Below, one piece after another: positions 1-6,923 of a stretch of 8,939 bases of DNA. The DNA is from Anaerolineales bacterium (lineage in GTDB: Bacteria; Chloroflexota; Anaerolineae; Anaerolineales; UBA6663): contig JAEURM010000064.1 of the NCBI GenBank assembly GCA_016789245.1, positions 1 through 8,939 on the forward strand, read 5' to 3'. Every line of letters starts with the position of its first letter. Within the stretch, counting starts at the first letter, position 1. A model generated the notes under the pieces. That model worked only from the letters and a program-made list of their open reading frames with translations. It was not told the DNA's origin and made no database searches. The position numbers and the translations under genes are program-made.

Positions 1-341
1 ACGTGCTCCACCATGGTGAAGCCGGTGAGATTTACAACATTGGCGGCGGTAACGAGCGGCACAATATTGAAATTACTAAGCTGATTTTGGGCCTGCTCGG
101 CAAGCCGGAAACCCTCATCAAGCGCGTGGCGGACCGGCCCGGCCATGACCGGCGCTATGCGCTGGATTGCGCCAAAGCCAAAGCGCTGGGTTGGCAACCC
201 ACGCACCCATTTGAACAAGCTGTGGCCGAAACCGTGGCGTGGTACAAAAACAATGAGTGGTGGTGGCGGCCCATTAAGAGCGGCGAATTCAAAGAGTATT
301 ACCAGCGTCAGTACGCCGAACGGCTAGCCGCCGCTGGGTAA
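1..341 (+). CDS. rfbB: dTDP-glucose 4,6-dehydratase, C-terminal part (5' end outside window)
   Basis: This is the last 112 or so residues of an RmlB/RfbB-type short-chain dehydrogenase/reductase (extended SDR). The family converts dTDP-glucose to dTDP-4-keto-6-deoxyglucose in the cytoplasm, a step towards dTDP-rhamnose and other deoxysugars for surface polysaccharide. Visible family signatures are the YNIGGG segment, the RPGHDRRYA substrate-binding stretch, a K-LGW-P motif, and a C-terminal TV-WY-N--WW pattern. The reading frame is open to the left edge, so the valine/methionine codon at position 3 is an internal residue, not a start; the NAD-binding Rossmann fold and the YxxxK active site lie upstream, outside the window. 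The stop is TAA at 339-341 and a strong terminator follows, so this is probably the last gene of its transcript. The family assignment is firm; the exact sugar product could only be judged with the upstream part. Confidence 0.93.
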   Translation, partial: VLHHGEAGEIYNIGGGNERHNIEITKLILGLLGKPETLIKRVADRPGHDRRYALDCAKAKALGWQPTHPFEQAVAETVAWYKNNEWWWRPIKSGEFKEYYQRQYAERLAAAG

Positions 342-372
342 CGTCTCTGCTCGCACAATCCAGTTTCACCTT

Positions 373-407
373 CCGGCACGCCCAAAGCGTGCCGGTTTGT
401 TTATTTC
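373..407 (+). terminator. Rho-independent terminator after the dehydratase gene
   Basis: A perfect 9-bp GC-rich stem, CCGGCACGC (373-381) and GCGTGCCGG (387-395), closes a five-base loop and is followed at once by a T-rich tail (TTTGTTTATTT, 396-406). It lies 31 bases after the dehydratase stop codon and ends its transcript before the hybrid kinase gene. Confidence 0.88.
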
Positions 408-461
408 CTCCCACAAACCTTCCCTCCCATTTGCTAACGCAAAATCTGCGCCAGAGAGTCT

Positions 462-467
462 TATAAT
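462..467 (+). promoter_or_regulatory. -10 box of the hybrid kinase promoter
   Basis: A perfect TATAAT lies 15 bases before the ATG of the hybrid kinase gene. The expected transcription start near 474 would leave a leader of only about nine bases, with no convincing Shine-Dalgarno sequence in it. No good -35 box is seen at 16-18 bases; the nearest TTG-type hexamer (TTGCTA, 431-436) is too far upstream. An activator-dependent promoter is possible. Confidence 0.5.
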
Positions 468-482
468 CGGGCTAGAACGGGT

Positions 483-3400
483 ATGTTTAGCACACTAAAA
501 CGCCTGCTCCCCAATTGGCGGTGGCCCAGCCCAGCCGTGTACCTGTTGGCCATGGGTGTATTTGCCGCTGTCTTAATTCCGTCCCTCATCCCATGGGGAA
601 GCATATTGACGGTGGCAGTGATTTTTGGCCCACTGGTGCTCTTCACCGCGCTCATTTATCCGCGCTGGGTGTACTTGGCGGTGGCAGCAATTGTTTTAGT
701 ATTGGCTAGCGCCACACTTTTTATTGCGGCATGGTTCCCACCCTCCTTCCGTGATTGGGTCGATGTGATTTCGGTGACAGTGGCCATTTTGTTAGTGACG
801 GAATTTGTGTACCAAGATCGGCTCTCCCGCACCCGCACCGAAACGCGCTTCCGGCTATTGTTTGAGCAAGCGCCGATTGGTATGGCCATTGCCACCACTG
901 CTGGCCACTTAGTGCAGGTCAACCCAGCGTTGTGCGCTACGTTGGGCTACACCGAAGCCGAATTGCTTCAGAAGACCATTGCGGAAATTACTCATCCCGA
1001 TGACATTCAATCTACCTTAGAGCACGACCGCAAACTGCTGACAGGCGAAATTGACTCCTCACAAATGGAAAAACGCTATGTGCGTAAGGATGGGCAGACA
1101 GTGTATGCCTTATTGCATGTGGCGCTTTGGAATGAAACTGCTACCCGCGCCCGCTATTTTTTGAAGCAAATAGTAGATGTAACGGAACAAAAACAGATTG
1201 AGCGCGAATTGGAAGCCGAGCAAGAATTTGCGCTGAATTTGGTGAACTTTATGGGGCAAGGGTTGGTGCTGTTAAACGCTGAAATGCGTTACGAATTTGT
1301 AAACCCAGCCGGTGCGCGGATGTTGGGTTATACCCCCGAGTACATTGTGGGCCGCAGTCCAGAAGAATTTATCCGGCCAGAAGCGGTGGCGGAGATGGTG
1401 GCCTCCATTCAAACCCGTTTAGCGGGTGAAACTTCTACCTTTGAACTTGATATACGCCGCGCCGATGGTACGTGGTTGCCAGCCTTAGTGACCGGCACCC
1501 CCCGTTGGCAAAATGGCCGAGTTGTTGGCTCGATTGCCGTTATCACAGACTTATCCGAATCACGCCGGATTGAGAATGAGCTTAAAGCCGAGCGTGATTT
1601 TGCCCAACAAGTGTTAAACAACATGGGGCAGGGCCTAACCGTTACCGATGCTGATGGACATTTTATCTTTGTAAATCAAGCCTATGCCGCCATGGTGGGG
1701 AGTACACCTGAAAAGCTTATTGGTCTTACCCCCTTCAGCTTGAATCATCCGGACGATGTGGCCCGCATAACGGAAGCGCGGCAGAAACGGCGCTTAGGCC
1801 TGACCAGCACTTATGAAACTCGCTTGCGGCGTTTGGATAATGGCGAAACCGTCCATGTGACAATTACGGGCGTGCCCCGCGCACCGGTTGGGCAAGGTCA
1901 AGGGTCAATTACGGTCATCACCGATTTAACGGAACGCAAGAAGATGGAAGAAGCGCTGGCGGAGGCCAATGCCGATTTGGAAACGGCTTTACTCCATGCC
2001 CGCGAGATGGCCGTTGAAGCCGATGCGGCCAACCGCGCCAAAAGTCAGTTCTTGGCCAACGTTAGCCATGAAATTCGCACACCCATGAGTGCCATCACCG
2101 GCATGACGGAGTTGCTGTTGGATAGTAACCTCACCCCGCCTCAGCGCGAATTGGCCGAAATTACGCGGGAAGCTACTAAATCACTCCTCGTGATTGTGAA
2201 TGATTTGCTGGATATTTCTAAAATTGAAGCTGGCCGGCTGACGTTGGATGTACAAGAATTTGTGTTGGTGGAAGTGGTGGAACACGCGGCTGAGTTATTA
2301 GCCGAGCGCGCTCATGAGAAAAACCTGCGTCTGCTCACTTATATTGCCCCGGAAGTGCCCACGCGGGTGCGCGGCGACGCTGGCCGCTTGCGGCAAGTGT
2401 TGGTGAACTTAATTGGCAATGCCATTAAATTTACCGATGCCGGCGAAGTGGTGGTGCGAGTCACGGCGGCCCCCACGACTGGCCCACACCATGTCCTTCG
2501 TTTGAGCGTTCGCGATACGGGCTTAGGGCTAGCCCCTGAAGTGCAAAAGTGGCTATTCCAGCCGTTTCGCCAAGGCGATGCCAGCACCACGCGTAAATAC
2601 GGCGGCACGGGGTTAGGGCTTTCCATCTCCCGCCATTTGGTGCAATTGATGGGTGGCGAAATTGATGTGAACAGCCGTTTAGGTGAGGGGGCTGAATTCT
2701 GGTTTACGGTGCATTTGGAACCTACGGCCAGCAAAGCGCCCAGCATCTCTCTGCCCTCGTTGGCCGCCGCTTCTGTATTACTTATTGAACCAGATGCTTC
2801 GAGCGCGGAAGTGGTGAACCAGTATTTGCGCGATTGGGGCGCGCATGTGAAGTTGGTGAATACCAGCGAAGCCGCACTGTGGAGTTTGCGGGCCGGGCCA
2901 ACCTATAACGTGGCCTGTATTGCCGCCCGGCTGTTTGAAGCCGAGCCTGAATTGGCCACCCAGCTCATCCGCACTTTTCCAGAAGCGGTAATTGTGTTGG
3001 GTCAAGCGGAACTGTTAGGGCGCTTCACTATGGGTTTGGTGCAGGCGCAACTTAATTTTCCCTTTCAGCAGGCCGCTCTGCACGCCGCTTTTGCCCACGC
3101 GCTAGCGCCGCGCGCCACCCACCAAACCTCTGAGGTGCCATCCTCCCTCCCAGCGGAGGCTTTGCCCCCGCGGCCCAAGATTTTATTGGTGGAAGATAAT
3201 CCTGTGAACCAACGCGTGGTGGAATTGCAATTGGAGCGTTTGGGCTTTGCCATTCAAACGGTGGGTAACGGCTCACATGCCGTGAAAACCTACACGCACG
3301 CGCCAGGTGTTTTCGCCCTCATCCTCATGGATTGCCACATGCCGGTGATGGATGGTTTTCAGGCCACACGCGCTCTGCGGCAGTGGGAGGCCAAACACGG

Positions 3401-3926
3401 GGGGCATATCACCATTATTGCCCTCACCGCCAACGCTATGCGCGAAAGCCGCGAACAATGCTTGGTGGCAGGCATGGATGATTTTTTGAGCAAGCCGTTT
3501 GAGATGGCAGAATTACAGGCTACGCTTGAGCGGTGGCTAATGTTGGGTAGCCCAGAACACGGATTGCCGCAGGTGACCACCATGCAACAACGCGTGCTGG
3601 AAACGCTGACGGATTTACACTCCGCCGAGCCAAGCTTGGCCGCTCACTTGTTTGAAACGTACAGCATCAGTGGTGAAGAAGCACTGGCGCAATTGCAGGC
3701 GGCCATTCGCCAGCCGGAATTTGGCGCGGTGTATGAGGCCGCGCACTCACTCAAGGGCAGTAGTGCTAGTTTGGGTTTAACTGAGGTGGCGCTGGCATGC
3801 GAAGCGCTGGAGGCGGCCGCGCAAAATCACCTCACCTCCAACTTGCCGGGGTTGCTGGCGCGTGTGGAAAATGAATTTCACGCGGCCACCAAGGCCCTGC
3901 GGCAATTGGGTCTCACGCCGGGGTAA
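483..3926 (+). CDS. Hybrid sensor histidine kinase: 4 TM, 3 PAS, HisKA-HATPase, pseudo-receiver, receiver, Hpt
   Basis: A membrane-bound phosphorelay kinase of 1147 residues. Four hydrophobic segments (about 18-36, 41-58, 63-84 and 92-109) anchor it and leave almost no extracytoplasmic domain. Three PAS domains follow (about 123-237, 250-363, 374-485), then a short probable coiled coil and a HisKA domain with phosphoacceptor His529 in SHEIRTP. The HATPase domain has N-box Asn642/Asn646, DTGLGL, and GGTGLGLSIS. Residues 764-880 form a receiver-like domain lacking the phosphoacceptor Asp (Ala814 in its place) and the conserved Lys (Phe859). A complete receiver follows (Glu904, Asp905, Asp950, Thr982, Lys1004), then an Hpt domain with His1088 in AHSLKGSS. 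The inferred relay is His529 to Asp950 to His1088 to an unknown regulator; no output domain is present. It stands alone between a terminator and a convergent operon, so ligand and target cannot be named. The ATG at 483 is chosen because it gives a short basic N-terminus ahead of the first helix. Confidence 0.95.
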   Translation: MFSTLKRLLPNWRWPSPAVYLLAMGVFAAVLIPSLIPWGSILTVAVIFGPLVLFTALIYPRWVYLAVAAIVLVLASATLFIAAWFPPSFRDWVDVISVTVAILLVTEFVYQDRLSRTRTETRFRLLFEQAPIGMAIATTAGHLVQVNPALCATLGYTEAELLQKTIAEITHPDDIQSTLEHDRKLLTGEIDSSQMEKRYVRKDGQTVYALLHVALWNETATRARYFLKQIVDVTEQKQIERELEAEQEFALNLVNFMGQGLVLLNAEMRYEFVNPAGARMLGYTPEYIVGRSPEEFIRPEAVAEMVASIQTRLAGETSTFELDIRRADGTWLPALVTGTPRWQNGRVVGSIAVITDLSESRRIENELKAERDFAQQVLNNMGQGLTVTDADGHFIFVNQAYAAMVGSTPEKLIGLTPFSLNHPDDVARITEARQKRRLGLTSTYETRLRRLDNGETVHVTITGVPRAPVGQGQGSITVITDLTERKKMEEALAEANADLETALLHAREMAVEADAANRAKSQFLANVSHEIRTPMSAITGMTELLLDSNLTPPQRELAEITREATKSLLVIVNDLLDISKIEAGRLTLDVQEFVLVEVVEHAAELLAERAHEKNLRLLTYIAPEVPTRVRGDAGRLRQVLVNLIGNAIKFTDAGEVVVRVTAAPTTGPHHVLRLSVRDTGLGLAPEVQKWLFQPFRQGDASTTRKYGGTGLGLSISRHLVQLMGGEIDVNSRLGEGAEFWFTVHLEPTASKAPSISLPSLAAASVLLIEPDASSAEVVNQYLRDWGAHVKLVNTSEAALWSLRAGPTYNVACIAARLFEAEPELATQLIRTFPEAVIVLGQAELLGRFTMGLVQAQLNFPFQQAALHAAFAHALAPRATHQTSEVPSSLPAEALPPRPKILLVEDNPVNQRVVELQLERLGFAIQTVGNGSHAVKTYTHAPGVFALILMDCHMPVMDGFQATRALRQWEAKHGGHITIIALTANAMRESREQCLVAGMDDFLSKPFEMAELQATLERWLMLGSPEHGLPQVTTMQQRVLETLTDLHSAEPSLAAHLFETYSISGEEALAQLQAAIRQPEFGAVYEAAHSLKGSSASLGLTEVALACEALEAAAQNHLTSNLPGLLARVENEFHAATKALRQLGLTPG

Positions 3927-3943
3927 CCATCCCCAATAATTTT
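3920..3943 (+). terminator. Weak terminator-like hairpin at the end of the hybrid kinase gene
   Basis: GGGG (3920-3923), overlapping the end of the last sense codon, can pair with CCCC (3931-3934) around a seven-base loop and is followed by AATAATTTT. The stem is only 4 bp and would include the stop codon, so termination here is tentative. The REP-like structure further downstream is an alternative transcript end. Confidence 0.25.
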
Positions 3944-3993
3944 CGCGTAACTCTTAAGAGTGCGTCTAAAAAAGGTTTCAATCCCTGAAATAA

Positions 3994-4059
3994 GCACCCT
4001 GAGCTTGTCGAAGGGTGCGAACTCGGCTCTTGTTGACCAGTTTGGCATGCTTCGACACG
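3994..4059. repeat. REP-like palindromic element between convergent genes
   Basis: GCACCCT (3994-4000) and AGGGTGC (4012-4018) form a 7-bp stem around the loop GAGCTTGTCGA. This carries the CCCTGAGCTTGTCGAAGGG core that I know as a dispersed intergenic palindrome in many bacterial genomes. A second, inverted copy of the core follows: 4045-4059 reversed matches 4004-4018 at 12 of 15 positions, so the whole unit can fold into a larger two-part structure, similar in layout to a bacterial interspersed mosaic element. It sits between the 3' ends of convergent genes, the usual place for such elements, where it may act in bidirectional termination or mRNA 3'-end protection. Its mobility, normally in trans by a REP-associated tyrosine transposase, is inference; no transposase is in the window. 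Confidence 0.75.
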
Positions 4060-4099
4060 GCTTCGCACGTCAGCACGCCTTCTATGAATTGGAAAAATT

Positions 4100-4126
4100 A
4101 TTTCGTGAAATTTGTGTAATTCGTGT
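4100..4126. repeat. Three tandem degenerate 9-mers (AATTYGTGT-like)
   Basis: ATTTCGTGA, AATTTGTGT and AATTCGTGT lie head to tail without gaps. The first copy also makes a small palindrome, ATTTCGTGAAAT (4100-4111), which on the minus strand is followed by AATTTTT and could weakly terminate the operon ending at 4155. The rest of the 228-base gap between 3926 and 4155 holds the REP-like element, a 12-bp palindrome (ACTCTTAAGAGT, 3950-3961), and no gene that I can support. Confidence 0.5.
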
Positions 4127-4154
4127 TGATGAGTTGTACGTGTGAATAGCAAAC

Positions 4155-5267
4155 TTACGGTTGCCAATCGGCGCTAGAGGAATTGGCCGGGCCAAAGGTG
4201 AGTTGCCGCAAATCCGTGCCATCCGCGCGAATGACGAACAAATCTGTGTTACCGCGCGGCGTGGCGGCGAACAAAATCCATTGCCCATTTGGTGACCAGC
4301 GCGGCGCGGCCACACCACCCAAGCCCACCGTCAGCCGCCGCTGATCGGTGCCATCGGCGTTCATCAAATACAACGCCGCTTCGCCATCCCGTTCTGAAAC
4401 AAAAGTGATGCGCGTGCCATCCGGTGACCATTCTGGCCGGTTGTTGCGCGCCTGCGTGTGGGTCAGCCGCACGGCGTTGGTGCCATCCAAGTTGCTGATG
4501 AAAATTTGGTACGGGTCACTTTCCCGCCGCGATTGAAAAACGATGCGGTCTCCCAGCACATCCGGCACCGCGTCATCCGCGCCAGAGAGAAACAGCGGTT
4601 GGACTTCATTGCCATCCGCCCGCATGCGGAAGAGTTGAAACGGGCCAGCGCGGTTGGAATCAAAGTACAGCCAACCATCGCGCCCCCACGCCGGAAATTC
4701 ATCGTAAGCGTCATCAAACGTCACGCGCAGACGTTGCGTGCCATCAGCGTTCATCACATGAATATCGGGCCGCAAGCCATCCCGCCAAGACATGAAGGCA
4801 ATGAGCGCCCCATCCGGCGAGAATGCTGGGCTACGGTCATCGGCTTCAGTGAACGTTAGCCTCTGCAGTTCACTGCCATCCAGCCGCATACGGTAAATTT
4901 CTTGGTTGCCGTCTCGGTCTGAAGTAAACACAATCACGCCACTGCCGCCGCCAATGGAAACATCTACGGTGGGCAAGGGCGTAAAGGTGGGCGTGGCGGA
5001 AGGTTCTGGTGAGGGTGTGGTGGAGGCGGTGAGCGTTGGCTCAACGGTGGGTGTGGGCGTGAACGTGGCGGAAACAATTTGTGCCGGCGTGGTGGCGAGC
5101 ACAGCCACGGGCGTGCCAGCTTTTTCTGCCAGTTCCAAAGAAAGGTTGAAGCGGCCAGTGCTGAGCACAAAAAATGCGGCCAGCACCGCGAGGAGTGCGC
5201 CCACCACCGCTACACCGCGCCGCCAAACATGGAAGGTGAGCGGACGCCAGCTAGGCTTTTTGTTCAT
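4155..5267 (-). CDS. Membrane-anchored TolB/PD40-type beta-propeller protein
   Basis: A 370-residue protein, last gene of the minus-strand operon. A basic N-terminus precedes a single membrane helix (about 18-37), so the rest is probably outside the cytoplasm (N-in, C-out). A Thr/Pro/Ser-rich stalk (about 59-101) leads into about six PD40/WD40-like blades (about 110-370). The blades show repeated SPDG/SPNG turns and (N/R)ADGT-type strands ending in RLTF-like motifs, as in the TolB C-terminal propeller. Such propellers bind peptides, proteins or glycans; no catalytic motif is seen. TolB itself works with Pal and the Tol system, whose other parts are absent here, so this is not called tolB. The ATG at 5267 overlaps the kinase stop by 17 bases, suggesting translational coupling; it has no clear Shine-Dalgarno. 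A TTG seven codons upstream is the only nearby alternative. Co-transcription with the kinase suggests an accessory sensor or a regulated envelope protein; this is inference. Confidence 0.88.
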   Translation of the reverse strand: MNKKPSWRPLTFHVWRRGVAVVGALLAVLAAFFVLSTGRFNLSLELAEKAGTPVAVLATTPAQIVSATFTPTPTVEPTLTASTTPSPEPSATPTFTPLPTVDVSIGGGSGVIVFTSDRDGNQEIYRMRLDGSELQRLTFTEADDRSPAFSPDGALIAFMSWRDGLRPDIHVMNADGTQRLRVTFDDAYDEFPAWGRDGWLYFDSNRAGPFQLFRMRADGNEVQPLFLSGADDAVPDVLGDRIVFQSRRESDPYQIFISNLDGTNAVRLTHTQARNNRPEWSPDGTRITFVSERDGEAALYLMNADGTDQRRLTVGLGGVAAPRWSPNGQWILFAATPRGNTDLFVIRADGTDLRQLTFGPANSSSADWQP

Positions 5268-6147
5268 ACGGCAACTGCAAAGTGGCAATGGTGCCTTGCC
5301 CGGGCCGCGAGCGCAAATCTAATTTGCCGCCGTGCCGCGCCACAATACGTTGCACCATGGCCAAACCCAAGCCACTACCCGCCACATCGTGTGAGTTACT
5401 GCCGCGATACAACTCTTCAGCCACATGCGGCAAATCGGCCTCTAAAATGCCGCGCCCCAAATCCACAATTTCAATTTGCAGAGCGCCGCTGGTATCGCGC
5501 GCACGCACTTGTACCGCTTTATCCCCCGAATACTTCAGCGCGTTATCAACTAGATTGCGCAAAGCCATCAGCAACAACTCACGGTCAGCTTGCAGGGGTG
5601 GGATGGCCCACGGCACGCGTTGCACATCCAGCGTGAGCCGCTCTGGCGCTTGAAGCAGTTCGGCTACTTCACCCAACAGCTCATCAATTTCCACGCGCTC
5701 CAATTCCAGCGGGCGGCTTTCCAAATCGGCCAAGCGCCGCAGGCCACGCGTGAGCGTTGAGAGCCTATCTGCCTGTGAGCGCACATCGCGCACGGCTTGG
5801 TTGGCTTGCGTATCCGCTTGCAAGTTATCCAATTGCACCTGAATGGCCGTAAGCGGATTCTTGAGTTCGTGGTCTAAGCGTTGAATGAAGCGGCGGCGCT
5901 CAGTCTCTAGCGCGGCGGCTTGCTCGGTCAGCGCGCGCTTGAGTTTTTGCTCTTGCCAGCGCAAAAAGGCCGCCCCGCCTAACAGCGCCAGCCCCAGCCC
6001 TACCGTAATCACCACCAACACACTGGCCGGGTCATACTCCGCGCCAAACGTGAGCACGGTGGCGGGCATTGCCAGCCGTAAAACCAAAGCCAAGGCGAGG
6101 CCGAGGATAATAAAAAGGATAGCGAACAAAGTAAGTGGGCGGGACAT
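5251..6147 (-). CDS. Two-helix sensor histidine kinase
   Basis: A 298-residue membrane histidine kinase. Two hydrophobic helices (about 7-27 and 43-62) enclose an extracytoplasmic loop of only about 15 residues. After a charged coiled-coil segment (about 64-90, with no recognisable HAMP domain) comes a HisKA domain with His93 in DHELKNPL. The HATPase domain has an N-box (NLVDNALKYS), a DLGRGI G1 box and GSGLGLAMV, followed by HGG and RPGQGT strands. This is a short kinase of the group paired with OmpR-type regulators. It lies 62 bases after the regulator gene, separated by a perfect hairpin, and overlaps the propeller gene downstream. The ATG at 6147 is supported by the short positively charged start before the first helix; no Shine-Dalgarno is visible. 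With so little outside the membrane it may sense within the bilayer or through a partner protein, the two co-transcribed surface proteins being candidates (inference). Confidence 0.94.
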   Translation of the reverse strand: MSRPLTLFAILFIILGLALALVLRLAMPATVLTFGAEYDPASVLVVITVGLGLALLGGAAFLRWQEQKLKRALTEQAAALETERRRFIQRLDHELKNPLTAIQVQLDNLQADTQANQAVRDVRSQADRLSTLTRGLRRLADLESRPLELERVEIDELLGEVAELLQAPERLTLDVQRVPWAIPPLQADRELLLMALRNLVDNALKYSGDKAVQVRARDTSGALQIEIVDLGRGILEADLPHVAEELYRGSNSHDVAGSGLGLAMVQRIVARHGGKLDLRSRPGQGTIATLQLPYEQKA

Positions 6148-6150
6148 AGG

Positions 6151-6208
6151 GCGTAATGCGTAGAACGTGAAACGTGATGAGTTGAAGTTTTAACTCATCA
6201 CGTTTCAC
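6151..6208. repeat. Perfect 17-bp inverted repeat in a degenerate heptamer array, between regulator and kinase genes
   Basis: GTGAAACGTGATGAGTT (6167-6183) and its exact complement (6192-6208) flank an eight-base loop. Reading plus strand from 6151, the left side falls into heptamers: GCGTAAT, GCGTAGA, ACGTGAA, ACGTGAT, GAGTTGA. In the mRNA of the minus-strand operon the hairpin begins one base after the regulator's TAA. It is not followed by a U-run, so it is not a typical terminator; a processing, stabilising or partial-attenuation role, lowering kinase relative to regulator, is inferred. Confidence 0.8.
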
Positions 6209-6209
6209 T

Positions 6210-6917
6210 TTACCCAGTTTTTACGTTCCCCACAAACCGGTAGCCCTCACCCGGAATGGTTTCAATGAGTTCCGCGGCCTCCTCACCCAGCTTGCGGCGG
6301 ATTTCAGCAATCCGCACATCCACGGTGCGCATGCCGGTGGGGTCATCCCAGCCCCACACTTGGTCTAGCAGTTGTTCGCGGGAGACGATGACATTGGGGC
6401 GGCTCATTAGGTGCGCCAGCACGCCAAAGGCTTTGTTGCTCAGCGCAATCTCGCGCCCGGCCAACCACACGCGTTGCGTTTCGCGCTCCAGCTTCAACAT
6501 ATCACTAGAGAGCGTGCTCGCCAGTTGCGCCGGACGGCCCGCCACTTGCTGACGGCGGAGTAAAGCGCGCAAACGGGCCACCAGTTCATAAGAATCAAAC
6601 GGCTTGTTGAGAAAATCATCCGCGCCCTCTTCTAAGCTCACAATCTTTTCACCCGTGGCGCTAATTTGCGTGAGCATGATGATGGGCGTCCAGTTGTTGG
6701 CTTGGCGCAGGCGGCGCACCGTCTCACGGCCATCCAATTGCGGCATGAGGATATCTAGCGCAATTACATCCGGCGTGTGCTGTTCCACCAGCTTGAGGGC
6801 TTCTAGCCCGTTGCGGGCCTCCACGGTGCGGAAGCCCGCGCGTTGCAGGGCCGCCGCCAACCCAGACCGAATGGCATCATCATCATCTGCGAGAAGAACT
6901 AAAGGCGTTTCAGACAT
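6210..6917 (-). CDS. OmpR/PhoB-family response regulator
   Basis: A 235-residue DNA-binding response regulator. The receiver domain (about 5-118) has the acidic cluster Asp11-Asp14, phosphoacceptor Asp55 in ALDILMPQLDG, Thr83 in IIMLT, and Lys105 in LNKPF. The C-terminal winged helix (about 133-232) has the family pattern: strands, then SREQLLDQVWG, the recognition-helix region RTVDVRIAEIRRKL, and the wing IETIPGEGYRF. The ATG at 6917 is preferred over longer in-frame forms because it is preceded by GAAGGA at six bases and gives a normal family N-terminus; a longer form would overlap the lipoprotein gene. It lies 20 bases after the lipoprotein stop and upstream of its presumed partner kinase. 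Likely targets include its own operon promoter at 7907-7995, but no binding site can be proven from the sequence. Confidence 0.96.
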   Translation of the reverse strand: MSETPLVLLADDDDAIRSGLAAALQRAGFRTVEARNGLEALKLVEQHTPDVIALDILMPQLDGRETVRRLRQANNWTPIIMLTQISATGEKIVSLEEGADDFLNKPFDSYELVARLRALLRRQQVAGRPAQLASTLSSDMLKLERETQRVWLAGREIALSNKAFGVLAHLMSRPNVIVSREQLLDQVWGWDDPTGMRTVDVRIAEIRRKLGEEAAELIETIPGEGYRFVGNVKTG

Positions 6918-6923
6918 GGCGTT

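Noticed and set aside
3994..4126. CRISPR array
   Set aside because: The repeats are short, tandem or inverted, with no regular unique spacers and no cas genes nearby.
3960..4145. Plus-strand open frame of 61 codons in the convergent intergenic gap
   Set aside because: It runs through the REP-like palindrome and the 9-mer repeats, has no ribosome binding site, and its product is unlike any protein I recognise.
4458..4859. Plus-strand open frame of 133 codons opposite the propeller gene
   Set aside because: It is antisense to clear PD40 blades, and its composition is explained by the complement of the repeated SPDG and ADGT codons.
4969..5064. Possible G-quadruplex in the GGG-rich plus strand
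   Set aside because: The GGG runs are too far apart for a standard four-run motif, and the bias follows from Thr/Pro codons on the other strand.
4155..5267. Naming the propeller gene tolB
   Set aside because: It lacks the TolB N-terminal domain, has a membrane helix and stalk instead, and no tol or pal genes accompany it.
5268..5288. TTG start adding seven residues to the propeller protein
   Set aside because: A rare start codon with no ribosome binding site; the ATG at 5267 gives a typical basic segment before the membrane helix.
4906..5322. Plus-strand open frame rich in Val/Gly opposite the propeller stalk
   Set aside because: The Val/Gly repeats are just the complement of the Thr/Pro stalk codons of the minus-strand gene.
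6167..6208. Classical rho-independent terminator between regulator and kinase
   Set aside because: The stem is perfect, but no U-run follows it on the minus-strand transcript, and the kinase gene continues the operon after only 19 bases.
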